A stretch of 64,000 nt of DNA from Pseudorhodobacter sp. MZDSW-24AT (GCF_002794355.1 NZ_PGOI01000001.1:124001-188000), one strand, 5' to 3'; shown: positions 44,323 through 52,979, counted from the first letter of the stretch. The notes: generated from the sequence alone by a model not told the origin. Made by a program: numbers and translations.

Positions 44323-45029
44323 TTCTAGGTCATATCGGGGCGCGCAAAGGATCGAAGGGCGTGCCGGGCAAGAACTTTCGCACGCTCTGTGGCAAGCCGC
44401 TGATCGACTGGTCGCTGGACCAGCTGTTTGCCAATCCGCGCGTGGGCGCGGTGGTGGTGTCGACCGATGATCCGGCCATTTACGCCCATGCCGTGGCGCG
44501 CGGCGCGCTGGCCATTGGTCTGCGCCCGCCGGAACTGGCCACCGATACCGCGCCCAAATGGGGCGTGTGGCAGCACGCGCTGGCGGCATCCGAGGCGATC
44601 TGCGGGCCGGTTTCGGCCTTTCTGGATCTGGACTGCACCTCGCCCTTGCGGGTGCCCGAGGATATCGACGGCGCGCTGGACCGGTTCGCAAGCGAAGCCC
44701 CCGATATGGTGATGAGCGTCTGCGAGGCGCGCAAGAACCCCTATTTCAATCTGGTGGAACCGGATGCCACAGGCGCCTTGCAGGTGTCAAAGCCGCTGCC
44801 CGGCGGGGTTTGGGCGCGGCAGGATGCGCCGGTGGTTTATGAGCATGTCGGCGTCGTCTATGTGGTTGATCCCGCCTATCTGCGGCGGGCAAAAACCATC
44901 TATGAGGGGCGCGTGCTGCCCTTCGTGCTGCCTTCGGAGCGCTGCCATGACATTGACACGCCTTACGATTTCCGGCTGGTCGAGTTCCTGTTGAGCGAGC
45001 AGCTGGCGGCGGGGGTCAGGAAGGTCTGA
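44319..45029 (+). CDS. neuA: CMP-nonulosonic acid synthetase (acylneuraminate cytidylyltransferase), TTG start
   Basis: 236 residues. The CTP-binding start [20 protein letters not shown] matches the cytidylyltransferase motif (A-R-x-G-S-K-x-[IV]-x-x-K-N). VVVSTDDPAIYAHA, FLDLDCTSPLR and the metal site CHDIDTPYDF follow. It activates a sialic-like acid with CTP for transfer. TTG start at 44319 is chosen since homology begins right there and TTGA overlaps the preceding stop. Its last 14 bp overlap the convergent waaA gene. Partner genes neuC (47617-48744) and neuB (51951-52979) lie on the other strand. Sugar could be Neu5Ac, legionaminic or a related acid. Confidence 0.86.
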   Translation: MILGHIGARKGSKGVPGKNFRTLCGKPLIDWSLDQLFANPRVGAVVVSTDDPAIYAHAVARGALAIGLRPPELATDTAPKWGVWQHALAASEAICGPVSAFLDLDCTSPLRVPEDIDGALDRFASEAPDMVMSVCEARKNPYFNLVEPDATGALQVSKPLPGGVWARQDAPVVYEHVGVVYVVDPAYLRRAKTIYEGRVLPFVLPSERCHDIDTPYDFRLVEFLLSEQLAAGVRKV

Positions 45030-46359
45030 TCGCCGCCAGAAGCTGCGGGATCGCGGCCATGGTTTTGGCGGTGGCATTGGAATGCGCGGCGGTGAAGGCG
45101 GCGATGCGGGCCGGATCGGTGGCGGCATCGGCGATGAGGGCGGCGGCAAGGGCGGCGGCATCGGGGACGGAGGCGGCCACACCCGCCGCCTCGGCCTCGG
45201 CGAAGGGATATTCGATGGTGTGGGTGTGCGGACCGGTCAGCACCGGCTTGCCCAGCACCAAGGCTTCGGAAATGTTATGCGCGCCCTTGGGGTTGAAGCC
45301 GCCGCCGACGATGACCTGATCGGCGAGGGCAAGGTAGCCATACATCTCGCCCAAGGAGTCGCCATAGAAGATGTCGGGCGAGAGGACGGGGGACGCGCCC
45401 CAGACGGCGGGGTCAAACGCGGGGCCAAGGCTGGAGCGCCGCAGGAGGCTGAGGCCTTCGGCGGCGAGGATCTGTGCGACCGCATCGAACCGCTCGGGGC
45501 GGCGGGGCACGTAGACGAAGAGCGGCATCGGCAGGCCCCGCGCGGCGTGATCGGCGCGCAAGGCGTGGATGGCGTGGAGATAGGTGGCATCCTCGCCTTC
45601 GATGGCGGAGGCGATGGTGAGGACGCGGCGGGCGCTGGCGCCGAGCCATGGCCGGGCCGCCTGCCCTGCCGCCACCAGCGCAGGCGGCACCGGTTGGTCA
45701 AAGCGCAATTCGCCGGTGACGGCGATGTTGCGCACGCCCACCGCGGCAAAGCGCTGCGCCTGCAGATCCGATTTCACCAGCGCCCCGGCAAAGCCCTGCA
45801 TCACCTTTTGCCGCAAGCGCAGACCGCCACTGTCACGTGCGAGGGCGCGGCGGGGATATTGCGCGTTGCACATGAAGAGCGGCACCTTCTGCGCACGGGC
45901 GGCGGCGACCATGCGCGGCCAGATCTCGATTTCCATCACCAGACCATAGGCGGGGCGGAAGCTGCGGAAAAAGCCGCGGTAGGCCCAAGCGGTTTCAAAC
46001 GGCACCCAGACGGCGGTGAGTCGGCCTTCAGCGATGTCTTCGGCGAAAATGCGATGCGCCTCGGCCCGGCCCGCGGGGGTGAAATGGGTGGTGACGACTT
46101 GGCTGCCGCTGTCGAGCAGCGCGCGGATCAGCGGCACGGCAGAGCGCAACTCGCCCAGCGAGACGGCATGGACCCAGATGGCGCGTCCGGGCACGAATTT
46201 TCTGCGAAAATTCGGCGACGGACGGTGGCGGCCGAAACGCTCGGCCAGATGGGAGGTATAGGCAGGGTCCTTGCGGCCGCGCTTCCACAGATAGGCGAGG
46301 AGGAGTGGCAGGCCCAGTGTCCAGAGCGCCGACCACACAAGGAGAAAGGCCCGAATCAT
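45016..46359 (-). CDS. waaA: 3-deoxy-D-manno-octulosonic acid (Kdo) transferase
   Basis: 447 residues, GT-B fold. N-terminal membrane anchor 1-22 (AFLLVWSALWTLGLPLLLAY). Catalytic Glu in IWVHAVSLGELRSAVPLI, VTGELRFDQPVP in the linker region, and the nucleotide-sugar site GGGFNPKGAHNISEALVLGK, then GPHTHTIEYPF. It transfers Kdo from CMP-Kdo to lipid A precursor at the inner membrane. It is the last gene of a minus-strand unit (RgpF-like, neuC, WaaA-like, this gene) with 4-bp overlaps. It is more typical of WaaA than its neighbour. Confidence 0.88.
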   Translation of the reverse strand: MIRAFLLVWSALWTLGLPLLLAYLWKRGRKDPAYTSHLAERFGRHRPSPNFRRKFVPGRAIWVHAVSLGELRSAVPLIRALLDSGSQVVTTHFTPAGRAEAHRIFAEDIAEGRLTAVWVPFETAWAYRGFFRSFRPAYGLVMEIEIWPRMVAAARAQKVPLFMCNAQYPRRALARDSGGLRLRQKVMQGFAGALVKSDLQAQRFAAVGVRNIAVTGELRFDQPVPPALVAAGQAARPWLGASARRVLTIASAIEGEDATYLHAIHALRADHAARGLPMPLFVYVPRRPERFDAVAQILAAEGLSLLRRSSLGPAFDPAVWGASPVLSPDIFYGDSLGEMYGYLALADQVIVGGGFNPKGAHNISEALVLGKPVLTGPHTHTIEYPFAEAEAAGVAASVPDAAALAAALIADAATDPARIAAFTAAHSNATAKTMAAIPQLLAAIRPS

Positions 46360-47624
46360 GGGCGCACCAGCCTGAGCAGATCGGCGGCCAGCGGGTCGAG
46401 TGCATCGGCGGCGCGGGTCACGATGGCCTGCGCGCGCGCGGCCCTATGGTGCAGGTCGGGCTGTTGCAAGGCTGCCGTCAAAGCGCCCGGCGCGACGGCG
46501 ATGGCCGCCGCTTCGTCTTGCAGGGCTTTGTAATCGGCGATGAAATTCGCGACATCGGGGCCATGCAGGATGGCTGCGCCCAGATGGGCAGCCTCCCATG
46601 GGTTATGGCCGCCGATGCTGTCGAACCCGCCGCCGATCAGCGCGGCTTCCGCAAGACGATACCACAGACCAAGCTCGCCATAGGTGTCGGCCAGCCAGAC
46701 CGCATCTCCGGACGCGGGCACCCGGCCAAGGCTGCGGCGGGCGAAGGGCAGGCGTGCATCGGTCAGGCGAGCGGCAATGGCGCCTGCGCGGGCGGCATCG
46801 CGTGGGGCAAGGATGAGGAGCCAGCGCGGGTCTTGCGCCCAGAGCGCGGCTTGGGCGGCCAGTGCCTGCGTCTCGTCGCCGGGATGGGTCGAGGCGGCCA
46901 CCCAGACGCGGCGGCCTTGCACGGCGGCCTTTGCCGCGGCCAGCGTGGCCGGATCGGCGGCGAGCGGCGGCGCGGCGGATTTGAGCGAGCCGCTGACCCA
47001 GACGCCGTCGCCGCCCAAGGCCCGCAGGTGCGCGGCGCTGCGCGCATCTTGCGCGGTGATGCGGGCGAAGCGGGCCAAGAGATCGCCATAAAGGCCGCCC
47101 GCCTTGGCGCGGCGGGCAAAGCCTGCGTCGGTCATCCGGGCGTTGACCAGCGCCAAGGGCACCCCCCGCGCATGGGCGGCCACCACCGCACCGGGCCAGA
47201 GCTCTTGCTCGGCCCAGATCGAGAGAGCGGGCTGCCAATGATCGAGAAAGCGGGCAAGGTAGCGCGGCGCGTCCAGCGGCAGGAATTGGTGGCGGGTGCG
47301 CGGCGGCAGGTTGCTGGCGATCACCTGCGCCGAAGAGCGTGCCGAAGAGGTGATGAGAAAGTGCAGCTCGGGTTCGGCGCGGGCGAGCGCCGTGATCAGG
47401 CCGCGCAAGGCCAGCACCTCGCCCAAGCCCACCGCATGCAGCCAGATCAGCTGTCCCGGCGGTCGGGGCGCGCTGGGATGGCCGCGCTTTTCGGCGACGC
47501 GGGCCGGATCTTCCTTCCCGCGCGCGAGGCGGCGGCGCAGCACCAAGGGCCCTGCCAGCGCAATCAGCGGGCTGGCGGCCAGATAGGCACGCAAGGCAAG
47601 GCCCATGGGAACGGGTTCAGCCAT
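46356..47624 (-). CDS. Second Kdo transferase-like glycosyltransferase
   Basis: 422 residues, paralog of the next gene. Catalytic-type Glu in LIWLHAVGLGEVLALRGL, then WAEQELWPGAVVAAHARGVP, VSGSLKSAAPPLA and GGGFDSIGGHNPWEAAHLGA. The linker motif that reads G-x-[KR]-x-D in the other copy lacks the Asp here (LKSAAP). It may add a second Kdo or a different nonulosonic sugar, fitting the adjacent neuC. Start at 47624 overlaps neuC by 8 bp; an internal ATG at 47606 is possible. Membrane anchor about 6-26. Confidence 0.83.
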   Translation of the reverse strand: MAEPVPMGLALRAYLAASPLIALAGPLVLRRRLARGKEDPARVAEKRGHPSAPRPPGQLIWLHAVGLGEVLALRGLITALARAEPELHFLITSSARSSAQVIASNLPPRTRHQFLPLDAPRYLARFLDHWQPALSIWAEQELWPGAVVAAHARGVPLALVNARMTDAGFARRAKAGGLYGDLLARFARITAQDARSAAHLRALGGDGVWVSGSLKSAAPPLAADPATLAAAKAAVQGRRVWVAASTHPGDETQALAAQAALWAQDPRWLLILAPRDAARAGAIAARLTDARLPFARRSLGRVPASGDAVWLADTYGELGLWYRLAEAALIGGGFDSIGGHNPWEAAHLGAAILHGPDVANFIADYKALQDEAAAIAVAPGALTAALQQPDLHHRAARAQAIVTRAADALDPLAADLLRLVRP

Positions 47625-48744
47625 GGTCTTGATCGCGGAAGGCCTTTTGCAGGCCCTGGGCCCAGAAGGCGGGATCGGCCAAGGTTTGGGCGAAGCGGTC
47701 GGCCGCCCTGCCCTCGCCAAAGCCGCTGTCGCGGGCGGTGCGTCGACCCCAATGGTCGGCCAGAAACCGCGCCACCGCGGCCCCATCACCGGCGGCGGCG
47801 AAGGCGACAGAGGCCGCCATTGCCCGGTTTGTCTGGCGGGTGCCGACATCGAGCGAGGGCAGACCGAGGAACGGCGCCTCGCGCACGCCCGCGCTGGAGT
47901 TGCCCACCATGCAGGCGGCATGTTTCATCAGTTCCGAGAAATGCGCGAAACGCATGGAAGGGATCAGACGGAAGCGGTCTTTCGGCAGGCCAGCCAGCAC
48001 CGCGAAGATCTGATCCGAGCCGGGGTCGTTGTTGGGGGCGATCACCACGAAGTTGCGCCCCGAGGCATTGAGCGCACCGAAAAGCGCCTCTGCCTGCGCG
48101 CCCATGCTCGCCTGTTCGCTGGTGACGGGATGAAAGACCGCGATGCCGTAATCGTCGAAGGGAATGTCATAGCGCGCCCGCACCTCGGCAAGGCTGACGC
48201 CCGAGGGGCTGGCGTGGAAATCCAGCTCGGGCGAGCCGATGACATGGATGGTCTCGGGCGGTTCGCCCAGCGTCATCACCCGGCGGGCGGCGGCCTGTGA
48301 CGACACGAAGTGATGGGTGGCAAGCTTGGTGTTGCAATGGCGGAACACCTCATCGATGGTGCCCGACACCTCGCCGCCTTCGATATGGGCGGAAGGGATG
48401 TAGTTGGTGGCGGCGACAAGCGCGCCTGCCAGCGCCTCGATCCGGTCGCCGTGCAGCACGATCAGATCGGGCTTGTGTTCGGTGATGAAGTCGGAAAAGC
48501 CGACCACGGTCTTGGCCAGCACGACATCCTGCCCATCCCCGGGACGCTGGTTGAGGAATTCATGCACCCGCACGCCCGGCATCCGCTGCACCTCAAGCTT
48601 GGTCAGGCCATAACGCTCCATCATATGCATGCCGGTGACGAAAAAGGTCACCGCATGCCCCGCATCGCGCGCGGCAGCCGCGAGAGGTTCAAGCTTGCCG
48701 AAATCGGCGCGGGTGCCGGTGAGGAAGAGGAGATGGCGGGTCAC
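47617..48744 (-). CDS. neuC: Hydrolysing UDP-sugar 2-epimerase of nonulosonic acid synthesis (NeuC/LegG-like)
   Basis: 375 residues. N-terminus TRHLLFLTGTRADFGKLEPL matches NeuC (T-G-T-R-A-[DE]-[FY]-G-K). Then LIVLHGDRIEALAGALVA, AHIEGGEVSGTIDEVFRH and MVGNSSAGVREAPFLGLPSL. It converts a UDP-N-acetyl hexosamine to the free 2-epimer, for example UDP-GlcNAc to ManNAc, the precursor of sialic acid. The start GTG at 48744 overlaps the RgpF-like stop by 4 bp. It pairs with NeuB and NeuA in this window; the sugar cannot be fixed to Neu5Ac rather than a legionaminic type. Confidence 0.9.
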   Translation of the reverse strand: MTRHLLFLTGTRADFGKLEPLAAAARDAGHAVTFFVTGMHMMERYGLTKLEVQRMPGVRVHEFLNQRPGDGQDVVLAKTVVGFSDFITEHKPDLIVLHGDRIEALAGALVAATNYIPSAHIEGGEVSGTIDEVFRHCNTKLATHHFVSSQAAARRVMTLGEPPETIHVIGSPELDFHASPSGVSLAEVRARYDIPFDDYGIAVFHPVTSEQASMGAQAEALFGALNASGRNFVVIAPNNDPGSDQIFAVLAGLPKDRFRLIPSMRFAHFSELMKHAACMVGNSSAGVREAPFLGLPSLDVGTRQTNRAMAASVAFAAAGDGAAVARFLADHWGRRTARDSGFGEGRAADRFAQTLADPAFWAQGLQKAFRDQDHG

Positions 48745-49904
48745 AATGTACGCTCTGCAGTTCTGGGATCATGGGAGGCGACAAGCGCCTTCACTTCGGC
48801 GTGGAGTATAGGATCAGGCGAAGCGATGTGGCCATCTTCGATCGCAAGAAGATACTTGTTGCGCATATCGTGGAAATAGGTCTGCGAGTTCTTTTTCAAA
48901 TACGTCATGCCAAAGAGCTGATGCCAAGCCAGACAAAAACTGGTGTTGAACGGACGCCGCAAGGCGACATTTCGCAGATGCGCCAAAGCGCGCTGACGCC
49001 AGACATCGCTTTCCTCATAGCTTGCAAGCAGCGCTTGGGCTTCACGTGCATAATTTGCATCCGCATAAGCGCCATAGTTGAGGACGAGACGCAAAAAATC
49101 GGACGGGCAGCTTTCGATCCTTTCGAGAAAGAGCGACCTGCGAAGCAAGCCCGAAAACTTTGCCCCTCGTGCCATTGCATAAGCCGAAAACCCGATTTCG
49201 CCATTTTTGATCGTATAGCTCTTGTCGCTCGACATGCGATACTGTCGCCAGAAGCTGCGAAACAGATCAGATTTCCAAAACTCTGATGAGAACAAATAGA
49301 AGTAGGACTCTATGTGCCGCAATTCGTATTTTACCGACCCGTCCGGCTGATAGCGGATCTTTTCATCCTGGTTCAGGCCTGCTGCATCAAGACGATGCTC
49401 ATCAAGATGGGCTTCCACCGTCTGGATCGGATCGCCTGACATCGGGAACCACACGCTGTCATTCATGATGATCAAGCGCTCGGGGTCGATCCCACGTTCT
49501 TGCAGGAGTCTGATACCGTCTTGATAGCCGCCGAAATCGTAGCCAAAGTTTGGACGCTGCAAGAGGAGCCAAGCATAGCGGCGCAATTGGCTTTCGCTGC
49601 CCTGCGGAACCTTGCCGTTGATCACGATCAGGGGGGTATAACCGCTTTTCAAGAGGTAGGTGAGCGTCAGAAAGACCGAGCCGGGGATCGACTTGGGTTG
49701 AAAAAGCAAGAAAATCACGACCTTTTGGCCGAGCGGCACCTCTCCCTCTGTCAGTTGGACCAGCTTGTGAAAGTCGCGGCGATAATTGAGCACCTCGCGC
49801 CGCTGCGCGATCTTTGACGGGGTCGAGGCGATTTTCCGCGGCAAGCCTGTGATCTGACGCGCCAGTCGAAGCAATTCACGTCGAATTTTCCATCGGGGGA
49901 TCAT
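48741..49904 (-). CDS. RgpF-like rhamnan synthesis F family protein
   Basis: 387 residues. NFGYDFGGYQDGIRLLQERG and ERLIIMNDSVWFPMSGD are the recognisable RgpF/rhamnan-synthesis-F block, found in proteins that build polysaccharide side chains. ESYFYLFSSEFWKSDLFRSF is also typical. It has more A/T and less G/C at third positions than its neighbours, consistent with acquisition from elsewhere. AAGG lies 6 bases before the ATG. First gene of the unit RgpF-like, neuC, WaaA-like, waaA. Confidence 0.82.
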   Translation of the reverse strand: MIPRWKIRRELLRLARQITGLPRKIASTPSKIAQRREVLNYRRDFHKLVQLTEGEVPLGQKVVIFLLFQPKSIPGSVFLTLTYLLKSGYTPLIVINGKVPQGSESQLRRYAWLLLQRPNFGYDFGGYQDGIRLLQERGIDPERLIIMNDSVWFPMSGDPIQTVEAHLDEHRLDAAGLNQDEKIRYQPDGSVKYELRHIESYFYLFSSEFWKSDLFRSFWRQYRMSSDKSYTIKNGEIGFSAYAMARGAKFSGLLRRSLFLERIESCPSDFLRLVLNYGAYADANYAREAQALLASYEESDVWRQRALAHLRNVALRRPFNTSFCLAWHQLFGMTYLKKNSQTYFHDMRNKYLLAIEDGHIASPDPILHAEVKALVASHDPRTAERTL

Positions 49905-50242
49905 ACGTCTACCTTAATAATGACAAAATAATACAGTGACTTAGACATCACAGTGCAGCGCGGAGCACAGCACTGCGCATTACGGGTGCCAAAGCGCGGG
50001 GGCCACCGGCAATAGAAATGGGCCGTCGGCACCAGAGGCTTTGCCTCCAGCCATGGGGGTGGCGGCGAGGGGCGTGCGGGGCAACGTGTCCCAGTTGGTT
50101 GACATCTAAACGCCCACCCATTTTCCTGAACCGACGCAACCGGGTCCCGATTGGCAGTCTGGCGACTTGCACGCGCGCGAAACCAAGCCCTGACGTCACA
50201 GGCTTGGCCCCAAGGCCAATAAGGAAAAGGAGGTGACGGGTC
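49905..50242. promoter_or_regulatory. Intergenic region with inverted repeat upstream of the RgpF-like gene
   Basis: 338 bp between divergent genes. CAGTGC (49951-49956) and GCACTG (49970-49975) form an inverted repeat about 47 bp upstream of the RgpF-like ATG, followed by an AT-rich promoter-like stretch. TTGGCC-ccaa-GGCCAA lies near 50205-50220. The minus strand carries a 107-codon open frame from 50244 whose first ten codons resemble the neuC start, then no similarity; I do not call it a gene. Confidence 0.4.
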
Positions 50243-50374
50243 ATGCGGATCGCTTTTGCTGTCGGTGGCACCTATCTGCAAAACGCTTTGGGCGCAATGT
50301 CGGTGGGTTGTGGCGATCGGCAAGATCATGCATATCGATGCCACCATCGGCATAGGAATTCAGCGTCAAAATGA
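50243..50374 (+). CDS. Short ORF coupled to glycosyltransferase (leader peptide or gene remnant)
   Basis: 43 codons, MRIAFAVGGTYLQNALGAMS then a Cys/His/Arg-rich tail. It has an excellent ribosome site (AAGGAGGTGA, 50225-50236 area) seven bases before the ATG, the best in this region, and its TGA overlaps the ATG of the next gene (ATGA). The start MRIAFAVGG resembles glycosyltransferase N-termini, so it may be the frameshifted remnant of one, or a leader that sets translation of the following gene, whose own ribosome site is weak. Confidence 0.5.
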   Translation: MRIAFAVGGTYLQNALGAMSVGCGDRQDHAYRCHHRHRNSASK

Positions 50375-51180
50375 CACGGATTGTTGTCTCGCTTACTGCG
50401 GTTCCTCCGCGGTTCCCGTTCCTCAACGATGTTTTATCGGGTTTTTTGAACCAGACGGTGAAGCCTGTCGAGATCTTGCTGCATATTCCGGATGCGTATC
50501 GGCGGGCCAGTTTCAATCCTGTGGTGCCGCCTGTGGTGCCGGAGGGGATCACGCTGAACCGGGTCGCGCAGGACTTTGGGCCAGCAACCAAGGTTCTTCC
50601 CACAGTGCAGAGATACCGGAACGAAGATGTCCTGATTTTCTTTTGCGATGATGACAAGATTTATGACCCCAAAGCGCTGGAGCGCTTTGCGGAGGCGGCG
50701 GCCAAGCGCCCTGATTGTTGCATCGTCGAGGAAGGCAGTGATCTGTTCGAATGCACGGATGTGCCGTTTCGTGGGGCGCTGTTGCCGCGATACGATCGGC
50801 GCAAGAAGGATTTGATGTATCGCCTGAAACGTGCGGCAAGCCTTGGGACATGGAAATCGCGCAAGGCCACGTCCAGCGGTTATACCGATATTCTGGAAGG
50901 CTGGGGCGGCGTCATGGTGCGCCCGCATTTCTTTGGGGATGATGTTTTCGACATTCCACACCCCTTTTGGATGGTGGATGATGTCTGGCTGTCAGGACAT
51001 CTTACGGCGCGCAATGTTCCGATCTGGCTTGAATTTGGCGGGCCTCGCGTGCGGGGATCGCGCAATGAGGTGAAGCGCGTCGCGCTTCACAAGCAGGTGG
51101 TGGACGGGATGGACCGTATTGCCCTGAACACAGCCTGTGTGCGCTATTATCAAGACAAGCATAAAATCTGGCTGCCCTGA
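50371..51180 (+). CDS. Putative glycosyltransferase family 2-like protein
   Basis: 269 residues. MTRIVVSLTAVPPRFPFLND starts like GT-A enzymes, and VLIFFCDDDKIYDPKAL carries the acidic metal/nucleotide-sugar motif. HPFWMVDDVWLSGHL in the C-terminal part may bind the acceptor. Probably transfers a sugar to a surface glycan; donor unknown. Lower GC than flanking genes. Its ATG overlaps the stop of the 43-codon ORF above. Convergent with the GT25 gene 9 bp away. Confidence 0.78.
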   Translation: MTRIVVSLTAVPPRFPFLNDVLSGFLNQTVKPVEILLHIPDAYRRASFNPVVPPVVPEGITLNRVAQDFGPATKVLPTVQRYRNEDVLIFFCDDDKIYDPKALERFAEAAAKRPDCCIVEEGSDLFECTDVPFRGALLPRYDRRKKDLMYRLKRAASLGTWKSRKATSSGYTDILEGWGGVMVRPHFFGDDVFDIPHPFWMVDDVWLSGHLTARNVPIWLEFGGPRVRGSRNEVKRVALHKQVVDGMDRIALNTACVRYYQDKHKIWLP

Positions 51181-51189
51181 ACCCACCGA

Positions 51190-51954
51190 TCAGCGGGAGG
51201 GCAAGAGCATCCCGTGTTTGCCAAGCCAAATGGCACGGCGCAGGTAATTGGCTGCGCGCATGGCATAATTCCCGAGCCGCTTGTGGCGGGGCGGTTTTGT
51301 CACCTCTGCGAAGTTTTGTCCGGTGATGGTGCTTGTTCCGCCGTCATCAACGTGGCTGGGGAAAGGCTCAAGACCCATCAGGCGAAAATCATGTTCGAAA
51401 AAGCGCGTCGCTTCATAGTCGACGGGGAGCCGGATCGGCAGCATGGCGGGGAGCAGTCGCAGGGCAAGATCGCGTTTCAGCAGATAGGCGCCAAATCCCG
51501 TGGCCGGCCCCAGATAGGCGTTCAAAGACCAGTTCCCCACCCTGCCCTGCCGGACCGGGATTTTGGCACGGATGCGGTTGAGCTTCAGCATATCCCATTG
51601 GTCGCTGACAGTCAGCGCCGCGCGAATGGCAGGCAGGAAGTCGTCGTGAAAGACCACATCATCTTCGAGCACCAAGCCAACCTCTGCCCCGGAGTCCACC
51701 AGCCTTTGCCAAACCTCCAGGTGTGAAAGGTAGCACCCCAATTCCGCCGACAGCGGCGGACGGCCCATCAGCTTGGCGAAACCGGGCATATCGGCCATGG
51801 GCGCAAGGCGCGCGGCCTCGGCCTTTCCATCAATGGCCGGAACGCGCGTGACGGTGAGGCCCATCGCTTCAAACTGCGCCTCCATCTTGGCACGACGCTC
51901 GGTGGCACGATCAAGGTTGATCATCCAGATCGGCAGGCGCAGACCGTCACTCAC
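51190..51954 (-). CDS. Glycosyltransferase family 25 (LPS biosynthesis), GTG start
   Basis: 254 residues. WMINLDRATERRAKMEAQFE then the GT25 core GLVLEDDVVFHDDFLPA and LSAELGCYLSHLEVWQRLVD are typical of LgtB/LpsA-type enzymes that add galactose or another sugar to lipooligosaccharide. A GTG at 51954 overlaps the neuB stop (GTGA) and is preferred over a GTG at 51969 that lies within neuB. Coupled to neuB, so it may add the acceptor sugar for the nonulosonic acid. Confidence 0.86.
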   Translation of the reverse strand: MSDGLRLPIWMINLDRATERRAKMEAQFEAMGLTVTRVPAIDGKAEAARLAPMADMPGFAKLMGRPPLSAELGCYLSHLEVWQRLVDSGAEVGLVLEDDVVFHDDFLPAIRAALTVSDQWDMLKLNRIRAKIPVRQGRVGNWSLNAYLGPATGFGAYLLKRDLALRLLPAMLPIRLPVDYEATRFFEHDFRLMGLEPFPSHVDDGGTSTITGQNFAEVTKPPRHKRLGNYAMRAANYLRRAIWLGKHGMLLPSR

Positions 51955-52979
51955 GCGAGGTCGCTCCACTTCAACTGCGTGTTGCGCGTTACGCTGCGGG
52001 TCAGGCGTTTGCCGAGCACTTTGTCGAAGTCATAGCCCGCGATCTCGCCCGAGCCGGGGCGGCGGGCCCAGATGTCTTGTTCGCGGATCACATGGCCTTC
52101 GGGCAGGTCGGCGTCGGCCACCACAGAGGCGCGGGCGAAGCGGTAGACGTCTTCCTCGGGGGCGGAGCGTTGCTTGGGGTTGTTGGCGGCAATCCAGATC
52201 TCACGCGCGCGGTCAATCAGGTGGCGCAGTTCCGACGGGTCCATCGAGTTGATGATGTCGGGGCCTTTGCGATAGCGGGTGTCGGTGTAGTGACGCTCGA
52301 GAATGCAGGCGCCCAGCGCCACGCTGGCCAGCGCCATCTCGGGGCCGATGGAATGGTCGGAAAAGCCCACCACCGCCTTCGGAAAGGCGCTGCGCAGCTC
52401 TGTCACGCCGCGCAAGGACACGATTTCGGGCGGGCTGGGATACAGGTTGGTGCATTCCAGCAGCGCATAATCCACCCCCGCCGCATCCAGAATGGCCACG
52501 CTGGCACGCAGGGTTTCGATCGTCTGCATTCCGGTGGACAGGATCACCGGCTTGCCCTTGCGCGCGATGTGGCGAATGAGCGGCAGGTTATCCGCCTCGC
52601 CGCTGCCGATCTTATAGGCGGGCACGTCGAGGCTTTCGAGGTAATCGGCGGCGGCGCGCGAAAACGGCGTGGAAATCCAGATCATGCCAAGGGATTCGGT
52701 GTAGCGCTTGAGTTCGGCCTCGTCCTCGAGGCTGAGCGCGCAACGCTCCATCACATGCCAGATCGAGACATCGGCATTGGGCGGAAAGATCGACTTCGCC
52801 TCGTCTGTCATCTCGTCTTCAAGGATATGGGTCTGGTGCTTGATCATCTCGCAGCCTGCCCCGGCGGCGAGGCGCACCATCTCTTTGGCGACGTCGAGGC
52901 TGCCGCCATGGTTGATGCCGATTTCGGCGATGACCAGCGGCGGGTGGTGGGGGCCAATCTCACGAGTGCCGATTTTCAT
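51951..52979 (-). CDS. neuB: Nonulosonic acid synthase (NeuB/LegI-like)
   Basis: 342 residues. PLVIAEIGINHGGSLDVAKE and MIKHQTHILEDEMT are the NeuB barrel signatures; VVGFSDHSIGPEMALASVAL and ACILERHYTDTRYRKGPD complete the active site. The C-terminal ~60 residues (ASVVADADLPEGHVIREQDI) form the SAF antifreeze-like domain. It condenses an N-acetyl hexosamine such as ManNAc with phosphoenolpyruvate. Start MKIGTREIGPHHPP. Together with NeuC and NeuA the set makes CMP-activated sialic-like sugar for LPS. NeuB, LegI and PseI cannot be separated reliably by eye. Confidence 0.92.
   Translation of the reverse strand: MKIGTREIGPHHPPLVIAEIGINHGGSLDVAKEMVRLAAGAGCEMIKHQTHILEDEMTDEAKSIFPPNADVSIWHVMERCALSLEDEAELKRYTESLGMIWISTPFSRAAADYLESLDVPAYKIGSGEADNLPLIRHIARKGKPVILSTGMQTIETLRASVAILDAAGVDYALLECTNLYPSPPEIVSLRGVTELRSAFPKAVVGFSDHSIGPEMALASVALGACILERHYTDTRYRKGPDIINSMDPSELRHLIDRAREIWIAANNPKQRSAPEEDVYRFARASVVADADLPEGHVIREQDIWARRPGSGEIAGYDFDKVLGKRLTRSVTRNTQLKWSDLA

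Noticed and set aside
49948-50244. Minus-strand 98-codon frame beginning like NeuC as a real gene
   Set aside because: Similarity is limited to about ten residues, and the rest is Arg/Pro/His-rich with no family; treated only as a possible remnant.
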